Below the pieces are notes generated by a model, which did no database searches, was not told where the DNA came from, and saw only the letters and a list, made by a program, of their open reading frames with translations. A stretch of DNA of 36,583 nt from a virus: positions 1-36,583 of IMG/VR virus record IMGVR_UViG_3300040958_000031. One strand, written 5' to 3'. The position numbers were made by a program, and so were the translations under genes. Of the stretch, positions 21,471 to 30,667 are shown piece by piece (position 1 is the stretch's first letter; every line of letters starts with the position of its first letter).

Positions 21471-22141
21471 TGCAGGCGACCTTTCCGCACCTGGCGCAGC
21501 ATCAGGAAGCCCAGTTCTACATGATGGGCCAGTCCCAAGAGGTCGTGGAGAGCATCACGGGCGCCGAAACCATCACACCCACTATGCGGGGGCACTGGAG
21601 AGCCACCGTAAACTTCGTCCTGAAGGGCGAGGCTAGCACGCTCCAGTGGCAGACGTTTATGGCACAGATGCAGGGACGCATCGGGACTACGCTGGTTCCG
21701 GTGCACTCTCGTTTTCGGCCGAAGGATCGCAATGGTCGCCCGCTGCCATTCGCTGAAACGGCCAATTTGTCCGATGCGCAAACGTGGGAGCATTTTGGGC
21801 TGGAGAATACTCAGTTCAACCGGATCACGCTGGCAGCTGCCGCGCCTTTGCGTGCGACGCAGCTTAGCCTGACTTTGTTCGACACAACTGGCATTCGGCC
21901 TGGGCAGTTTTTCAGCATCGGAGAAAGGCTCTATCGCGTTCAGAGCCACTGGCAGCCATCAGCCGGCGTACGCCGCGTCATGATCGAACCCCCGCTGAGA
22001 GCAGCTGCCGGCGTTGGAACGCCCCTAGAGGTCGCCCGCCCTGTCTGTCGCATGCGCATGGTTTCAGAAACGGAAGGTCTGTTCGATCAGACGATGGCCG
22101 TTCGTCCGCGCGTGTCGGTCAACTTCCGCGAGGCAATCTGA
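21470..22141 (+). CDS. Minor tail protein (distal tail/baseplate)
   Basis: The 223-residue beta-rich protein directly follows the tape measure gene, where siphoviruses encode the distal tail protein. Visible features are TMRGHWRATVNFVLKGEAS, a central FRPKDRNGRPLPF segment, and GIRPGQFFSIGERLYRVQSHW, which resembles distal tail or minor tail domains in other proteobacterial phages. The assignment is by place and fold-like pattern. Confidence 0.75.
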   Translation: MQATFPHLAQHQEAQFYMMGQSQEVVESITGAETITPTMRGHWRATVNFVLKGEASTLQWQTFMAQMQGRIGTTLVPVHSRFRPKDRNGRPLPFAETANLSDAQTWEHFGLENTQFNRITLAAAAPLRATQLSLTLFDTTGIRPGQFFSIGERLYRVQSHWQPSAGVRRVMIEPPLRAAAGVGTPLEVARPVCRMRMVSETEGLFDQTMAVRPRVSVNFREAI

Positions 22142-22746
22142 TGCCAGCACGTGACGACCTGATCGCCATCCCCGACGAACTGCTCCGGAACGGCAACATC
22201 GGCCAGGCGGCGCTGGTGTTCATGGACTTCCGCGACAGCCCGCAGCGCTGGTGGACCGGCTTCGGCGACCTGAACGTGGCCGGCCAGCTGTGGCGCGGAC
22301 TTGGCGACCTGATCAGTATCAGCGAGATCGAGACGAGTTATCAGGTGTCGGCGCAACAGGTGTCGTTCGAAGTTGCCGCCACGCAGGAGATGCTTGCACT
22401 GGCGCTCAACGCCAAGAACCGCGTCCGTGATCGGGCGGTGACGGTATATCTGCAGCTGTTTGCGATGGATGACGTCGAGGTTGCAGGGTCCGACATCTTG
22501 AGCGGGCAGCCCATCGGTTCGCCGATCGCGCTGTTCAATGGCACCATGCAAAAAATGCCCTGGTCGGCCGATGGGCCAAATCAGCGAAAGATCACGATCG
22601 AGGCCGAGGGGCTGTTCTTCCGCCGCAATTCCCCGCCGCGCGGGCGCTGGACTGATGCTGACCAAAAGGCGCGCTACCCCGGCGACCGCGGATTGGAGCG
22701 GCTGCCGCTTTATTCCAGCGCATATGAGACGACATGGCGTCGGTAA
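22141..22746 (+). CDS. Minor tail/baseplate hub protein (DUF2163-like)
   Basis: The 201-residue protein overlaps the previous stop by one base. ALVFMDFRDSPQRWWTGFGDL, then LWRGLGDLISISEIETSY and VSFEVAATQEML, resemble tail proteins that bridge the distal tail and the tip (GTA gp13-like and DUF2163 types). The C-terminal segment is basic and Pro-rich. It overlaps the GNAT gene by 13 bp. Confidence 0.7.
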   Translation: MPARDDLIAIPDELLRNGNIGQAALVFMDFRDSPQRWWTGFGDLNVAGQLWRGLGDLISISEIETSYQVSAQQVSFEVAATQEMLALALNAKNRVRDRAVTVYLQLFAMDDVEVAGSDILSGQPIGSPIALFNGTMQKMPWSADGPNQRKITIEAEGLFFRRNSPPRGRWTDADQKARYPGDRGLERLPLYSSAYETTWRR

Positions 22747-23132
22747 AGCTGGCGACTGCTGCCGATGTGCTGCGGGTCGTGGATATGGTCGAGGCACTGC
22801 GGGAGGCTGTGAGCGGCCCTGTGGCTGTCGATCGGTCTTGGACGGCCCGGACAATCGCCAGCCTGATTGCAAGCCCTGACGGGGCTGTGTGGCTGTCTGA
22901 TGCCGGTTTCATCGCCGGATGCTTACAGCCGACCATCATCAGTCCGGCGATCGTCGCGCAAGAGATGGGCTGGTTCGCAACGGACCGAAGCGGCTTGCAA
23001 CTGCTGCGCGCTTTCGAGGGATGGGCTCGCGAGCGTGGCGCAACCCTGATCCAGCTATCAACCGGGCCCACGGGTCCAGACCTAACCCGCCTTGGGTATC
23101 GCCGGGCAGAGCAAGCGTGGATTAAGACGTAA
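22734..23132 (+). CDS. GNAT-type acetyltransferase
   Basis: The 132-residue protein has a GNAT-like order: VKLATAADVLRVVDMVEAL (first helix), GAVWLSDAGFIAGCLQP (central strands), a helix LQLLRAFEGWARERGATLIQLST and a final LTRLGYRRAEQAW. The acetyl-CoA loop is reduced, as often in phage GNATs. Genes like it are common in tail-tip modules, where an amine on a tail or host component may be acetylated. The substrate is unknown. It shares single-base or short overlaps with both neighbours, so it belongs to the tail operon. Confidence 0.75.
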   Translation: MASVKLATAADVLRVVDMVEALREAVSGPVAVDRSWTARTIASLIASPDGAVWLSDAGFIAGCLQPTIISPAIVAQEMGWFATDRSGLQLLRAFEGWARERGATLIQLSTGPTGPDLTRLGYRRAEQAWIKT

Positions 23133-25177
23133 TGGCGATCTTCACGGCAATCAGCGCTTACGCGACCTGGGCGCTTGGGCCGGGGGCGATCTCCATCTTC
23201 GGTCTGTCGCCCGCCGTGACGGCTGCGATCTTCACCGTCGGCCGTTCCGCATCCTGGGCCTTCGCCTCGGCGGCTCTAAACAAGCCCCAGGCATCGCGCC
23301 AGCAGGTCATGGCGACGATCACTCAGACCGATGCGCCCCGCATTCGGGCCTATGGGCGCAACCTTCTGGGCGGCATCCGGGCGCTATACGAGGCCGAAGG
23401 CGGGTTTTTGATCCAGATCGTCGTTGCTCATCACGGGCGCGTTGACGGGCTTATCCGTTTCTGGATCGACGGGGAGCCGGTCACCTGGAACTCCAGCACC
23501 GGAGAGGTCGAGAAGTATAAGGTGCTCCGCTTCCGAGACGGGTCCGGCATTGGCGGGGATTATGACCCCGCGCTGAGCGCATTCCCGAGCATATGGACCG
23601 CGGCACATCGCTTGCAGAACCAGGCCACGTTCCTGTCGGTCTGGGGTGATCCTTCAGACGAGGATTTCGCCAAGGTATTTCCAAAGGGCCCGAACACGCA
23701 GGTTCAGGTTGAAGTGCGAGCCAGCCTTGTTCGCAATTTGGCAGACGCGCTGGTGTATAGCGAAAACGCCGGCCTGTGCATCAGGGACTTCATGACCCAC
23801 CCCGACGGCTGGAACATCCCTGTGGAGCGCCTGAACAGCGCATCTTGGGCCGGCTTCGTTTCCTTGTGCTTCCAGTCCGTTCCTCTTGCATCCGGCGGCA
23901 CCGAAGGCCGTTACAGCCTCTGCGGTTACTACTCGCTGCAGGATCCGCTGAAAGAAACGACAGCGCGCATGCTGGCGACCTGCGACGGGCAGATCTACGA
24001 GACGGCTGACGGGGACATCGGTATCATTGGCGGTCAATGGTCCGAGCCTGATGTGACGATCAGCGGCGATGACATCCTCTCGGTTCAGATGGCCGACGGC
24101 TTCGATCCTTTCACTGATTACAACGTGCTGATGGGCAGTTTTGTCAGCCCGTCGCATGGTTACCAGCCGACTGAGGTTCCGGAGCTGGTCGACGCGGTTT
24201 CGCTTCAGACGCAGCCGCGCCGCACTGAATTGCTGGACGTGGACATGTGCCCGTCTGGTTCTCAACTGCAGCGCCTGATGAAGATCAAGCGCGCCAAGGA
24301 TCGGCGCCAGTATGTCGGCACCCTGCGGACCAATCTTGTCGGCCTGAAAGCACGCTTCCCCAAGGGCGACGGCATCCACACGATCCGGGTTGTCGCTGAT
24401 GAGTTCGGCCTAGACGGCGTCTTCGAGGTCACCAGCCACAGCTTCAGCATCGCAGATGGCTTCTGCGAGATCGGCATCGCCAGCATCGAGAACCCGTATT
24501 CGTGGAACGCTGCCACGGAGGAGAAACCGGTTCAGCCGACACTGGACGCGATCGGAAAGCCTGTTCGCGTCGATCCGGTCCCGGTGAACGCTACGCTGAT
24601 CCAGGAGCGCTTCGGTGTCTCTGGCGGCGTCCAAGGTGTTCGCATTGCCTTGACAGTGGACGATCCGGGCCGTGACGGTCTGGAGCTTCGGGCGCAGATT
24701 GCCCGCGGGGATTTCGCGCCTGTCGGGCCTTGGTCCGGGACGCAGCCACAATGGGTCGAGATGAACGCCTCGGCGCTCTTGGCAGAAAGCGGCGTTCTCG
24801 ATGACGGCCAGCAGTACACGGTCCGCTATCGTTGGCGCGGCTATGGCGATTGGCTTAAGATCGGCCCGGTCACCGTCCTTGCCAACCCGACGGAACCCCC
24901 GGCGCCGACCAGCCTGGACGTGATGGCAACTGGCGCAGATGCGTACATCGACTGGATCAACGCGCCCAATGGCTATTACCGGACGCAGGTCCTGATGGGA
25001 TCGACCACTGTCTTTGAAGATGCCACGCCTATCGCGACCGTAGCTGGCAGCGCAGGGCGGCCCGATAACCACACCCACACTGTGACGGGAACGGGCGCGC
25101 GTAGCTTCTGGGTCCGGACCCTGAACCCGTCGGGTATCCCGTCCGATCCCGCAGGTCCGGTGACCATCCCCTTTTAA
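23132..25177 (+). CDS. Tail tip/host specificity protein (gpJ-like)
   Basis: The 681-residue protein begins with a hydrophobic N-terminus (TAISAYATWALGPGAISIFGL) often seen in tail tip proteins, then RQQVMATITQTDAPRIRAYGRNLLGG. The latter is a signature of the central tail-tip family with gpJ-like hub folds. The middle carries receptor- or hub-like domains (DGFDPFTDYNVLMG). The last third is fibronectin-III-like (VNATLIQERFG, then EPPAPTSLDV and YIDWINAPNGYYRTQV). It probably forms the tip that contacts the host. It is followed by a terminator. Confidence 0.82.
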   Translation: MAIFTAISAYATWALGPGAISIFGLSPAVTAAIFTVGRSASWAFASAALNKPQASRQQVMATITQTDAPRIRAYGRNLLGGIRALYEAEGGFLIQIVVAHHGRVDGLIRFWIDGEPVTWNSSTGEVEKYKVLRFRDGSGIGGDYDPALSAFPSIWTAAHRLQNQATFLSVWGDPSDEDFAKVFPKGPNTQVQVEVRASLVRNLADALVYSENAGLCIRDFMTHPDGWNIPVERLNSASWAGFVSLCFQSVPLASGGTEGRYSLCGYYSLQDPLKETTARMLATCDGQIYETADGDIGIIGGQWSEPDVTISGDDILSVQMADGFDPFTDYNVLMGSFVSPSHGYQPTEVPELVDAVSLQTQPRRTELLDVDMCPSGSQLQRLMKIKRAKDRRQYVGTLRTNLVGLKARFPKGDGIHTIRVVADEFGLDGVFEVTSHSFSIADGFCEIGIASIENPYSWNAATEEKPVQPTLDAIGKPVRVDPVPVNATLIQERFGVSGGVQGVRIALTVDDPGRDGLELRAQIARGDFAPVGPWSGTQPQWVEMNASALLAESGVLDDGQQYTVRYRWRGYGDWLKIGPVTVLANPTEPPAPTSLDVMATGADAYIDWINAPNGYYRTQVLMGSTTVFEDATPIATVAGSAGRPDNHTHTVTGTGARSFWVRTLNPSGIPSDPAGPVTIPF

Positions 25178-25187
25178 TCCAATGAAC

Positions 25188-25223
25188 AGCCGCTCACGAC
25201 AACCTGCTTAAGGCGGGCTTTTT
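25188..25223 (+). terminator. Intrinsic terminator after the tail-tip gene
   Basis: AGCCGC at 25188-25193 pairs with GCGGGCT at 25213-25219 with one bulged G, and is followed by TTTTT to 25223. It separates the tail operon from the fibre genes. Confidence 0.65.
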
Positions 25224-25240
25224 GCATTCGAGGTAGCCAC

Positions 25241-26365
25241 ATGCCTACACTTGCCGACGTTCTTTTCCGCGACCATGTGCGCTACACTGGCGACGGCCAG
25301 CCAAACGAGCCAGCCGGCTCGCCAGCGCCAAGGGGGGACCCTCGATCGGGGGTCTATAACCCCAAAAAATCCGATTTTAGGGATTTCGCCAATTACCTTT
25401 CAAGCATAGTCGGTCCAGTACTTGCAGAGGCCACTTGGCTTAGAACCGATATAATCACGGGCACGGCGCCGTTGATTAACATCTCTCCCGGTAGCATCAC
25501 GCCACCAAACAACCTAGTGTTTATCTCCCAGGACACGACTCAGCGATCTGGTAACATCACAGCCCAGATTGTCCGAAACGTCAACTCAGAGCATGGATAC
25601 CTTAACCCGAAAGCGCTAAGGGTTAAGACGAACGTCAATATCGACACGACACAAACCGAATGGGCTATTTCGGGTGAAATTGACAACTATTCCAATCTCA
25701 CTGGAACAGGCTGCACTGCAGTTTCTGGCGTAGCAAATAAGTTTGGGCGTGCGGGTGTCTTCGCCGGACATTTCCAATCCAACGACCACAACATTTTCGC
25801 TACTGCTGCAGACGTTACTCCGTGCGTCGGAACAGAGATGAACATTCAAGCTGTCGGCTTGGATAATCCTACTGCGAACCAAGGGTATGGTAACAGGAGG
25901 GTCTTGGATATTCTGGCGCGAACGCATGAAATCTCCGGATGGAATGGAAGTTCTGGAAACACTGGCAATGCTGAAATCGGCACCGGCATCACGGTCAGGT
26001 CTGACAACTTGACCCAGGGCACATTCCGTTACGGAATTGCTGTATTTCAGACCATTGGCGGGTCGGCGATTACTAAGGCTGGCATTCAAATTGCCACCAC
26101 AGGGGAGCGCGGACTTTCCATCGTGGGCTCGAATACGGTCGCACAAGCATTTTTTGGGGGTTCATCGCCCAACGGCATCTTGCTTGGTGGAACATATACG
26201 GGTTCAGCAATCAGGGTTCCCTCTGATCAGAAACTAGCATTTTCCAACAGTGACGCTGTTTCTCTCAGGTTTAATAGCTCAAATAACCGACTTGAGTTTT
26301 TGAACGGTAACACCATTCGAGGCTACGTCGATATGGCGTCAGGTTCTGACGTCAGGATGAACTGA
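25241..26365 (+). CDS. Tail fibre/spike protein
   Basis: The 374-residue protein starts behind GAGGT. Residues 1-60 (LADVLFRDHVRYTGDGQP, then FRDFANYLSSIVGPVL) look like a short virion-attachment domain. The rest is Thr/Ser/Asn/Gly-rich beta-strand sequence with repeated short strands, typical of a trimeric beta-helical or fibre shaft. The C-terminal part (SDAVSLRFNSSNNRLEFLNG) resembles phage fibre tips. Base composition is clearly more AT-rich than the surrounding tail genes, consistent with exchange of receptor-binding genes. The receptor is unknown. Confidence 0.75.
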   Translation: MPTLADVLFRDHVRYTGDGQPNEPAGSPAPRGDPRSGVYNPKKSDFRDFANYLSSIVGPVLAEATWLRTDIITGTAPLINISPGSITPPNNLVFISQDTTQRSGNITAQIVRNVNSEHGYLNPKALRVKTNVNIDTTQTEWAISGEIDNYSNLTGTGCTAVSGVANKFGRAGVFAGHFQSNDHNIFATAADVTPCVGTEMNIQAVGLDNPTANQGYGNRRVLDILARTHEISGWNGSSGNTGNAEIGTGITVRSDNLTQGTFRYGIAVFQTIGGSAITKAGIQIATTGERGLSIVGSNTVAQAFFGGSSPNGILLGGTYTGSAIRVPSDQKLAFSNSDAVSLRFNSSNNRLEFLNGNTIRGYVDMASGSDVRMN

Positions 26366-26376
26366 AAGGACACACT

Positions 26377-26649
26377 ATGAATGTTGATTTCTCGTCGCTC
26401 ATGAAAAACATGGACGGAACTGATGCCAAGATTGACGGCGCTGATATGACCTTGGGCGTTGTTGCCGCTTTGGCGCTGAACACCTCAGGTCCTCACAGCA
26501 GTGTGCAGCGTGGGATGCTGGCAATGCGCTTGTATGGGGCAGCCGGTGACGTCGAAATAACTCCGGAAGAGGCTTCTCTTATTCGTGACGGACTGCCGAA
26601 CGTCTGGCCGCCTATCATTGTTGCCCAAGCTCATGCCTTGTTAGGGTAA
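26377..26649 (+). CDS. Small hypothetical protein after the fibre gene
   Basis: The 90-residue protein starts behind AAAGGA and reads VVAALALNTSG, RGMLAMRLYGA and VEITPEEASLIRDGLP with a helical C-terminus. The EITPEEASLIRD and HALLG text resembles small phage proteins found near fibres. A chaperone or accessory role for the fibre is a guess from place. Confidence 0.6.
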   Translation: MNVDFSSLMKNMDGTDAKIDGADMTLGVVAALALNTSGPHSSVQRGMLAMRLYGAAGDVEITPEEASLIRDGLPNVWPPIIVAQAHALLG

Positions 26650-26712
26650 CGCAATGTGTGCTTACTCCAGGTTGTACATGGGCAGATGCCCTTGCGGTCC
26701 TTGGAGGAAATG

Positions 26713-27477
26713 ATGAACGATGTAAGCCCCGTGATGCCTGCCGCGGGAGGCGGCGGCAGGCGCCTTGAGCTTGATGAACTTAAACGGATGGGGCTGGACG
26801 TCGAGTCAGCAAACAGAAACTGCATCGGCACGCAATTTTCATTTGAGGCTCCAACAAGGATACACCGCACAAATTTTGGCGGTAAATGTCACGTTGGAGC
26901 GTTCAGCTACTTTGGAAGTGGCAGAGTCATGCGGACGGATATCGGTCGATATTGTTCAGTTGCTGCAGATGTTATCATCGGTCAGCCGAACCATCCAACG
27001 CGATGGCTGTCCACGAGCCCGTTCCAATACCAAGGGGGATACGCCTACAATGTCGGAGAGGATTTTGCCTGCAGGGAGCAATATGAGGCAGATAGGGTTG
27101 ACCCAACCCTGACAAGGAAGGCCCTCTCTGAAGTGGTTTTCCGAACCTCAATCGGTAACGACGTGTGGATCGGAAACCGGGTAACGATAATTGCGGGTGT
27201 TACGATCGGCGATGGCGCCATCATTGGGGCTGGCGCAGTAGTTACGAAGGACGTTCCGGCATATGAGATATTTGGCGGCGTCCCTGCAAAAAAGATCGGC
27301 GAGCGATTTAGCGGTGAAATAAGGGAACGGCTCTTGCAGTCTGAATGGTGGGAGTATGCACCTTGGCAGTTGCGTCACATAGACTTTTCCAACGTGGAAG
27401 CCGCGTTGGATGATGTGGCGTTTATGAGATCTCAGGGTGTAATGCCATACTCTCCTGGTATTGTCCGCGCTTTATAA
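26713..27477 (+). CDS. Hexapeptide-repeat O-acetyltransferase (CatB/LbetaH type)
   Basis: ATG 26713 is chosen for GGAGG at 26703-26707; earlier in-frame starts lack one. The 254-residue protein has a left-handed beta-helix. Hexapeptide turns are seen at [14 protein letters not shown], then [35 protein letters not shown] with [10 protein letters not shown]. The active-site His region is [11 protein letters not shown]. The family uses acetyl-CoA to acetylate sugars or drugs. In a phage it most likely acetylates host O-antigen or capsule (lysogenic conversion, blocking superinfection) or modifies a glycan. Lower GC content than the tail genes supports transfer. A terminator follows. Confidence 0.88.
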   Translation: MNDVSPVMPAAGGGGRRLELDELKRMGLDVESANRNCIGTQFSFEAPTRIHRTNFGGKCHVGAFSYFGSGRVMRTDIGRYCSVAADVIIGQPNHPTRWLSTSPFQYQGGYAYNVGEDFACREQYEADRVDPTLTRKALSEVVFRTSIGNDVWIGNRVTIIAGVTIGDGAIIGAGAVVTKDVPAYEIFGGVPAKKIGERFSGEIRERLLQSEWWEYAPWQLRHIDFSNVEAALDDVAFMRSQGVMPYSPGIVRAL

Positions 27478-27509
27478 ATGCCGCTTATCTGAAACTATGA
27501 AACCATCAG

Positions 27510-27533
27510 CCCGCCCTCACCGGCGGGTTTTTT
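27510..27533 (+). terminator. Intrinsic terminator after the acetyltransferase gene
   Basis: CCCGCC 27510-27515 pairs with GGCGGG 27522-27527 and is followed by six T (27528-27533). It lies 33 bp after the stop and isolates the acetyltransferase from the large fibre operon. Confidence 0.85.
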
Positions 27534-27550
27534 CATGCCCGGAGATCACG

Positions 27551-27862
27551 ATGACCCCCACCTGGAAGCGCGGTTCGACCGTGCAGATCCTGCTTGACCA
27601 GTTCACGGATGAGGAATGGGCCGCGATCTATCCTTGGACGGCTTCCAACAGCGAGGCGCGCTATCCCGGAGGTACGCAATCGCTAGCTGTGATGGTCGAT
27701 GAGGAAGCACGGACCATCCTGCTGTCGGCTGACACAGCCGGTTGGCCCGTGCGGCTAATGAAGGCTGACCTGCTGATCGAGCGGGCAGGAGCCAGCACCT
27801 ACGTCCCGGCCGCCAACTTCTTCGAGTTCCAGATCACCCAGCCCGCGACGGAGGCCAACTGA
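27551..27862 (+). CDS. Hypothetical protein upstream of the large fibre
   Basis: ATG 27551 lies six bases after GGAG; a longer in-frame start at 27461 would run into the terminator. The 103-residue protein reads WKRGSTVQILLDQFTDEEWAAIYPW, then LIERAGASTYVPAANFFEFQIT. It overlaps the fibre gene by one base and is likely a virion or assembly partner of that protein. No family recognised. Confidence 0.65.
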   Translation: MTPTWKRGSTVQILLDQFTDEEWAAIYPWTASNSEARYPGGTQSLAVMVDEEARTILLSADTAGWPVRLMKADLLIERAGASTYVPAANFFEFQITQPATEAN

Positions 27863-30654
27863 TGCGCGTGACCTATCTGACCGGGCAAGCTCCGGCGTCG
27901 GTTGATCTTGGCCCGGTCGTGGTTCCGGGCGGCGGATCGGCCTATGACGACACGGCACTTGTGGCGCAGATTGCCGAACAGCAGGCTCAGATCGTGGCGT
28001 TGCAGGAAGCGATCGACGCCATCCTTGCGGGCGGTGGTGGGCCGGTACTGCCGACGCTCACGACCCCACTGCCCGACCGCAGCCTGACCGTGGGCGATGC
28101 AGCCGTCACGCTGGCACTGGGCGACTATTTCGCCAACGCCGCCAGCTACTCCGTCAGCCCGACGGGGCTGGGCGTGACCATCAGCGGCAGCACGCTGACC
28201 ATCAGCGCCGCGGCCGAGCGGAACGCGACCTACACCGTCACGGCCAGCAACAGCACCGGGCAGACCGTCAGCGACGCCTTCGCGCTGGTGGTGGCTGCGG
28301 CGATCACTGCACCGTCGCCCTTCGTGGCTGGTGACTGGACGCTCGCCACCGGACTGGAGGCGAACCAGCTGGTGGTCAGCGTCAACACGCTGCCGACCAA
28401 CGGCGGGTCGCCCATCACGGCCATTCAGTACTCCGCCAACAGCGGCACGTGGACGCCTCTGGGCGGGGCTGGGGCCGGTGATCGCACCCTTACCATGCCC
28501 GCGGCAGGAACCAGTTACAGCGTCCGTCTGCGCGCGGTCAATGCGGCTGGAAACAGCACGCCGAGCGACACCAAGACGGCGACCAGCGGAGTGTCCGCCC
28601 CCATGATCGGGGGTGCATCCATCGGTCAGGCTGGGGACACCGGCACGATCTACAACGGCTATGTGCTGGCAGACGGCGACGACTTCGACGACATGACCGC
28701 CGCTGATTTCCTGACGCCGACCAGCGCCACTGGTTCCTACATGACCACCCGGCATTACGGCATCCAGTCGACCGCGCCGCGCTACCTGCGTGGTGCCGCG
28801 AGCCTCGGAGGCTACGAGGCCGACCCGTGGCATACCGGCTTCCTCGACGCGAACCGCGGCGTCGTGCCGGCCAGCTACGCCGACATGATCACGTTCGAGA
28901 ACGGCATCCTGCGGGCGAAGTCTCGGCGCGCGACGACGGCGGAACGGGCGCTGATGGGCGCATTGAATGGCAAGCTGAACCTGTCGTCCATGATCCACAT
29001 GGGACGCCGCAACATGATGCGCGCGCCGTGCCTGATGGAGATGCGACTGCGCTTCCCTTACGAGCTGTCGTCCTGGAACCAGTGGCATCCGACCTTCTGG
29101 CTGATCCAGTCTCAGCCGGGCAATGGCTGGGACGGCTTGGAGCTGGATTGCGAGGGCTTCTCGCCCGCGCTGCAGTTCAACCGCAACACTTGGAACAACG
29201 GGGTCGGCTCCTACGGCCCGACCCTCGGCAACACCGCGCCGGTCAGCGAGACCGAGTTCCGGGACTATGCGTTCGAGATCCTGCAGGTGGGCGGCGCCTG
29301 GCGCGTTCGGCTGTGGGAGAACGGATCGCTGGTGGCCGAAGGCTCGCCCGACTATGGCGGCAACGTGTTCGACCCGTCGCGGCCGTTCCACCTGATGATG
29401 ACGAACCACATCCTGCAGTCCGGCATTGACCAGGCGATCTTCGATGCGGCCGGGGATGCCGGAGCCGACATCGAGTGCGACTGGTGGCGGGCATGGCGGC
29501 CCAGTACCGGCACGTTCCGCCAGCCGCTGGTCCCGGCGGCCGTGCTGGAGACCCCGTTCAACACGGCGTTCTCGTTCGCGCTGCCGACCCCCCAGCAGGT
29601 CTGGGGCAGCGATGTCACCGCCGACGTGATCGAGATGATCCCAAACGAGGACAACACCCCGGCGCAGCCCTGGGTGCGCGGCCTGCTGCCGCCTTCGGTG
29701 ACGCGGACCGGTAACACGCTGGCCGGGACGATCGGGGACAATCCGGGGCAGCTGGTCCTGGCGCGATCGGCGACGCCTGCGCTCGGCGACGGCTGTGTGC
29801 CGCAGCCGATCACTATCGCGGTCGGGCCGACTATCCGATGGGCCGACCAGACCTTTACCGAAGGCGAGGCGGTCAGCGTCGACCTCTATGCGCTCTGCGA
29901 CTGCGGAGATTTGCACATGGGCAAGACGATCGCAGTAACCGGCCTTTCGGGGTCTGGGTTGTCCTATAACCCCAGCACGGGGCTGCTGACCGGCGATCCT
30001 GTCCTGGGTGTGTACAGCGTCGGCGTGACCGTGACCAACTCCCGTGGGCAGACGGCGACGCGGACGTTCGCCTTGACCGTGGCCGAGGCGGGTTCTGGCA
30101 CCACGACCTTCGTGGACACCTTCGACCGGCCGAATGAGGCTCTGGAGGCTTCGCCCAACTGGGCGCTGCTGTCGGGGACGGCGGGAACGGGACAGATCGT
30201 ATCGAACCGGATGGTCGGTTCTGGAACCGCATCGGTCACGGCCTGCTACCTGTCGCCCGACATGGGTTCGGCAGATCAGGCCGTCGAGTTCGCGACACGA
30301 TCGAACGGCGCCGGGCCTTATGTCATGTGCCGCTTGACGGCGCTGCTGACCGGTGTGGGCATCCGTATTGCCGGCAACCTGCTGACCGTCTGGAAGCTGG
30401 TCAATGGGTCTTTCGATCTCATCGGCGAATACAACGTCACTTATGTGGCGGGCATGGTGATCCGCCTCGAGGTGGTCGGGAACCAGTTCCGCGTGGCGGT
30501 CAACGGCTCGCGGGTGACGACGACGTTCGGAACCGAGACCATTCCTGGCACTGACCTTCCCCCCTCGACGCGGCAGGGCCTCAGCCTGCGAACCACGGCG
30601 ATGACCTTGGAAGATTACCGGACGGAAGCGATCACCGCTTTCACGATCGCTTAA
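27862..30654 (+). CDS. Large tail fibre with Ig-like domains and a GH16-like catalytic motif
   Basis: The 930-residue protein has a short coiled coil near residues 30-55 (VAQIAEQQAQIVALQEAIDAI), then a putative Ig-like/He_PIG domain (LPDRSLTVGDAAVTLALGDYF) and an FN3-like domain. A jelly-roll region at residues about 265-560 resembles family 16 glycoside hydrolases: the text GLELDCEG holds the pattern E-x-D-x-E at residues 427, 429 and 431. Two further Ig-like repeats and a C-terminal beta domain (VDTFDRPNEALE) follow. It probably binds and may depolymerise a host polysaccharide. It starts one base before the end of the small upstream gene. A very long minus-strand frame covers it but is a GC artefact. 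Confidence 0.8.
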   Translation: MRVTYLTGQAPASVDLGPVVVPGGGSAYDDTALVAQIAEQQAQIVALQEAIDAILAGGGGPVLPTLTTPLPDRSLTVGDAAVTLALGDYFANAASYSVSPTGLGVTISGSTLTISAAAERNATYTVTASNSTGQTVSDAFALVVAAAITAPSPFVAGDWTLATGLEANQLVVSVNTLPTNGGSPITAIQYSANSGTWTPLGGAGAGDRTLTMPAAGTSYSVRLRAVNAAGNSTPSDTKTATSGVSAPMIGGASIGQAGDTGTIYNGYVLADGDDFDDMTAADFLTPTSATGSYMTTRHYGIQSTAPRYLRGAASLGGYEADPWHTGFLDANRGVVPASYADMITFENGILRAKSRRATTAERALMGALNGKLNLSSMIHMGRRNMMRAPCLMEMRLRFPYELSSWNQWHPTFWLIQSQPGNGWDGLELDCEGFSPALQFNRNTWNNGVGSYGPTLGNTAPVSETEFRDYAFEILQVGGAWRVRLWENGSLVAEGSPDYGGNVFDPSRPFHLMMTNHILQSGIDQAIFDAAGDAGADIECDWWRAWRPSTGTFRQPLVPAAVLETPFNTAFSFALPTPQQVWGSDVTADVIEMIPNEDNTPAQPWVRGLLPPSVTRTGNTLAGTIGDNPGQLVLARSATPALGDGCVPQPITIAVGPTIRWADQTFTEGEAVSVDLYALCDCGDLHMGKTIAVTGLSGSGLSYNPSTGLLTGDPVLGVYSVGVTVTNSRGQTATRTFALTVAEAGSGTTTFVDTFDRPNEALEASPNWALLSGTAGTGQIVSNRMVGSGTASVTACYLSPDMGSADQAVEFATRSNGAGPYVMCRLTALLTGVGIRIAGNLLTVWKLVNGSFDLIGEYNVTYVAGMVIRLEVVGNQFRVAVNGSRVTTTFGTETIPGTDLPPSTRQGLSLRTTAMTLEDYRTEAITAFTIA

Positions 30655-30667
30655 GGATCGCCCTGTC

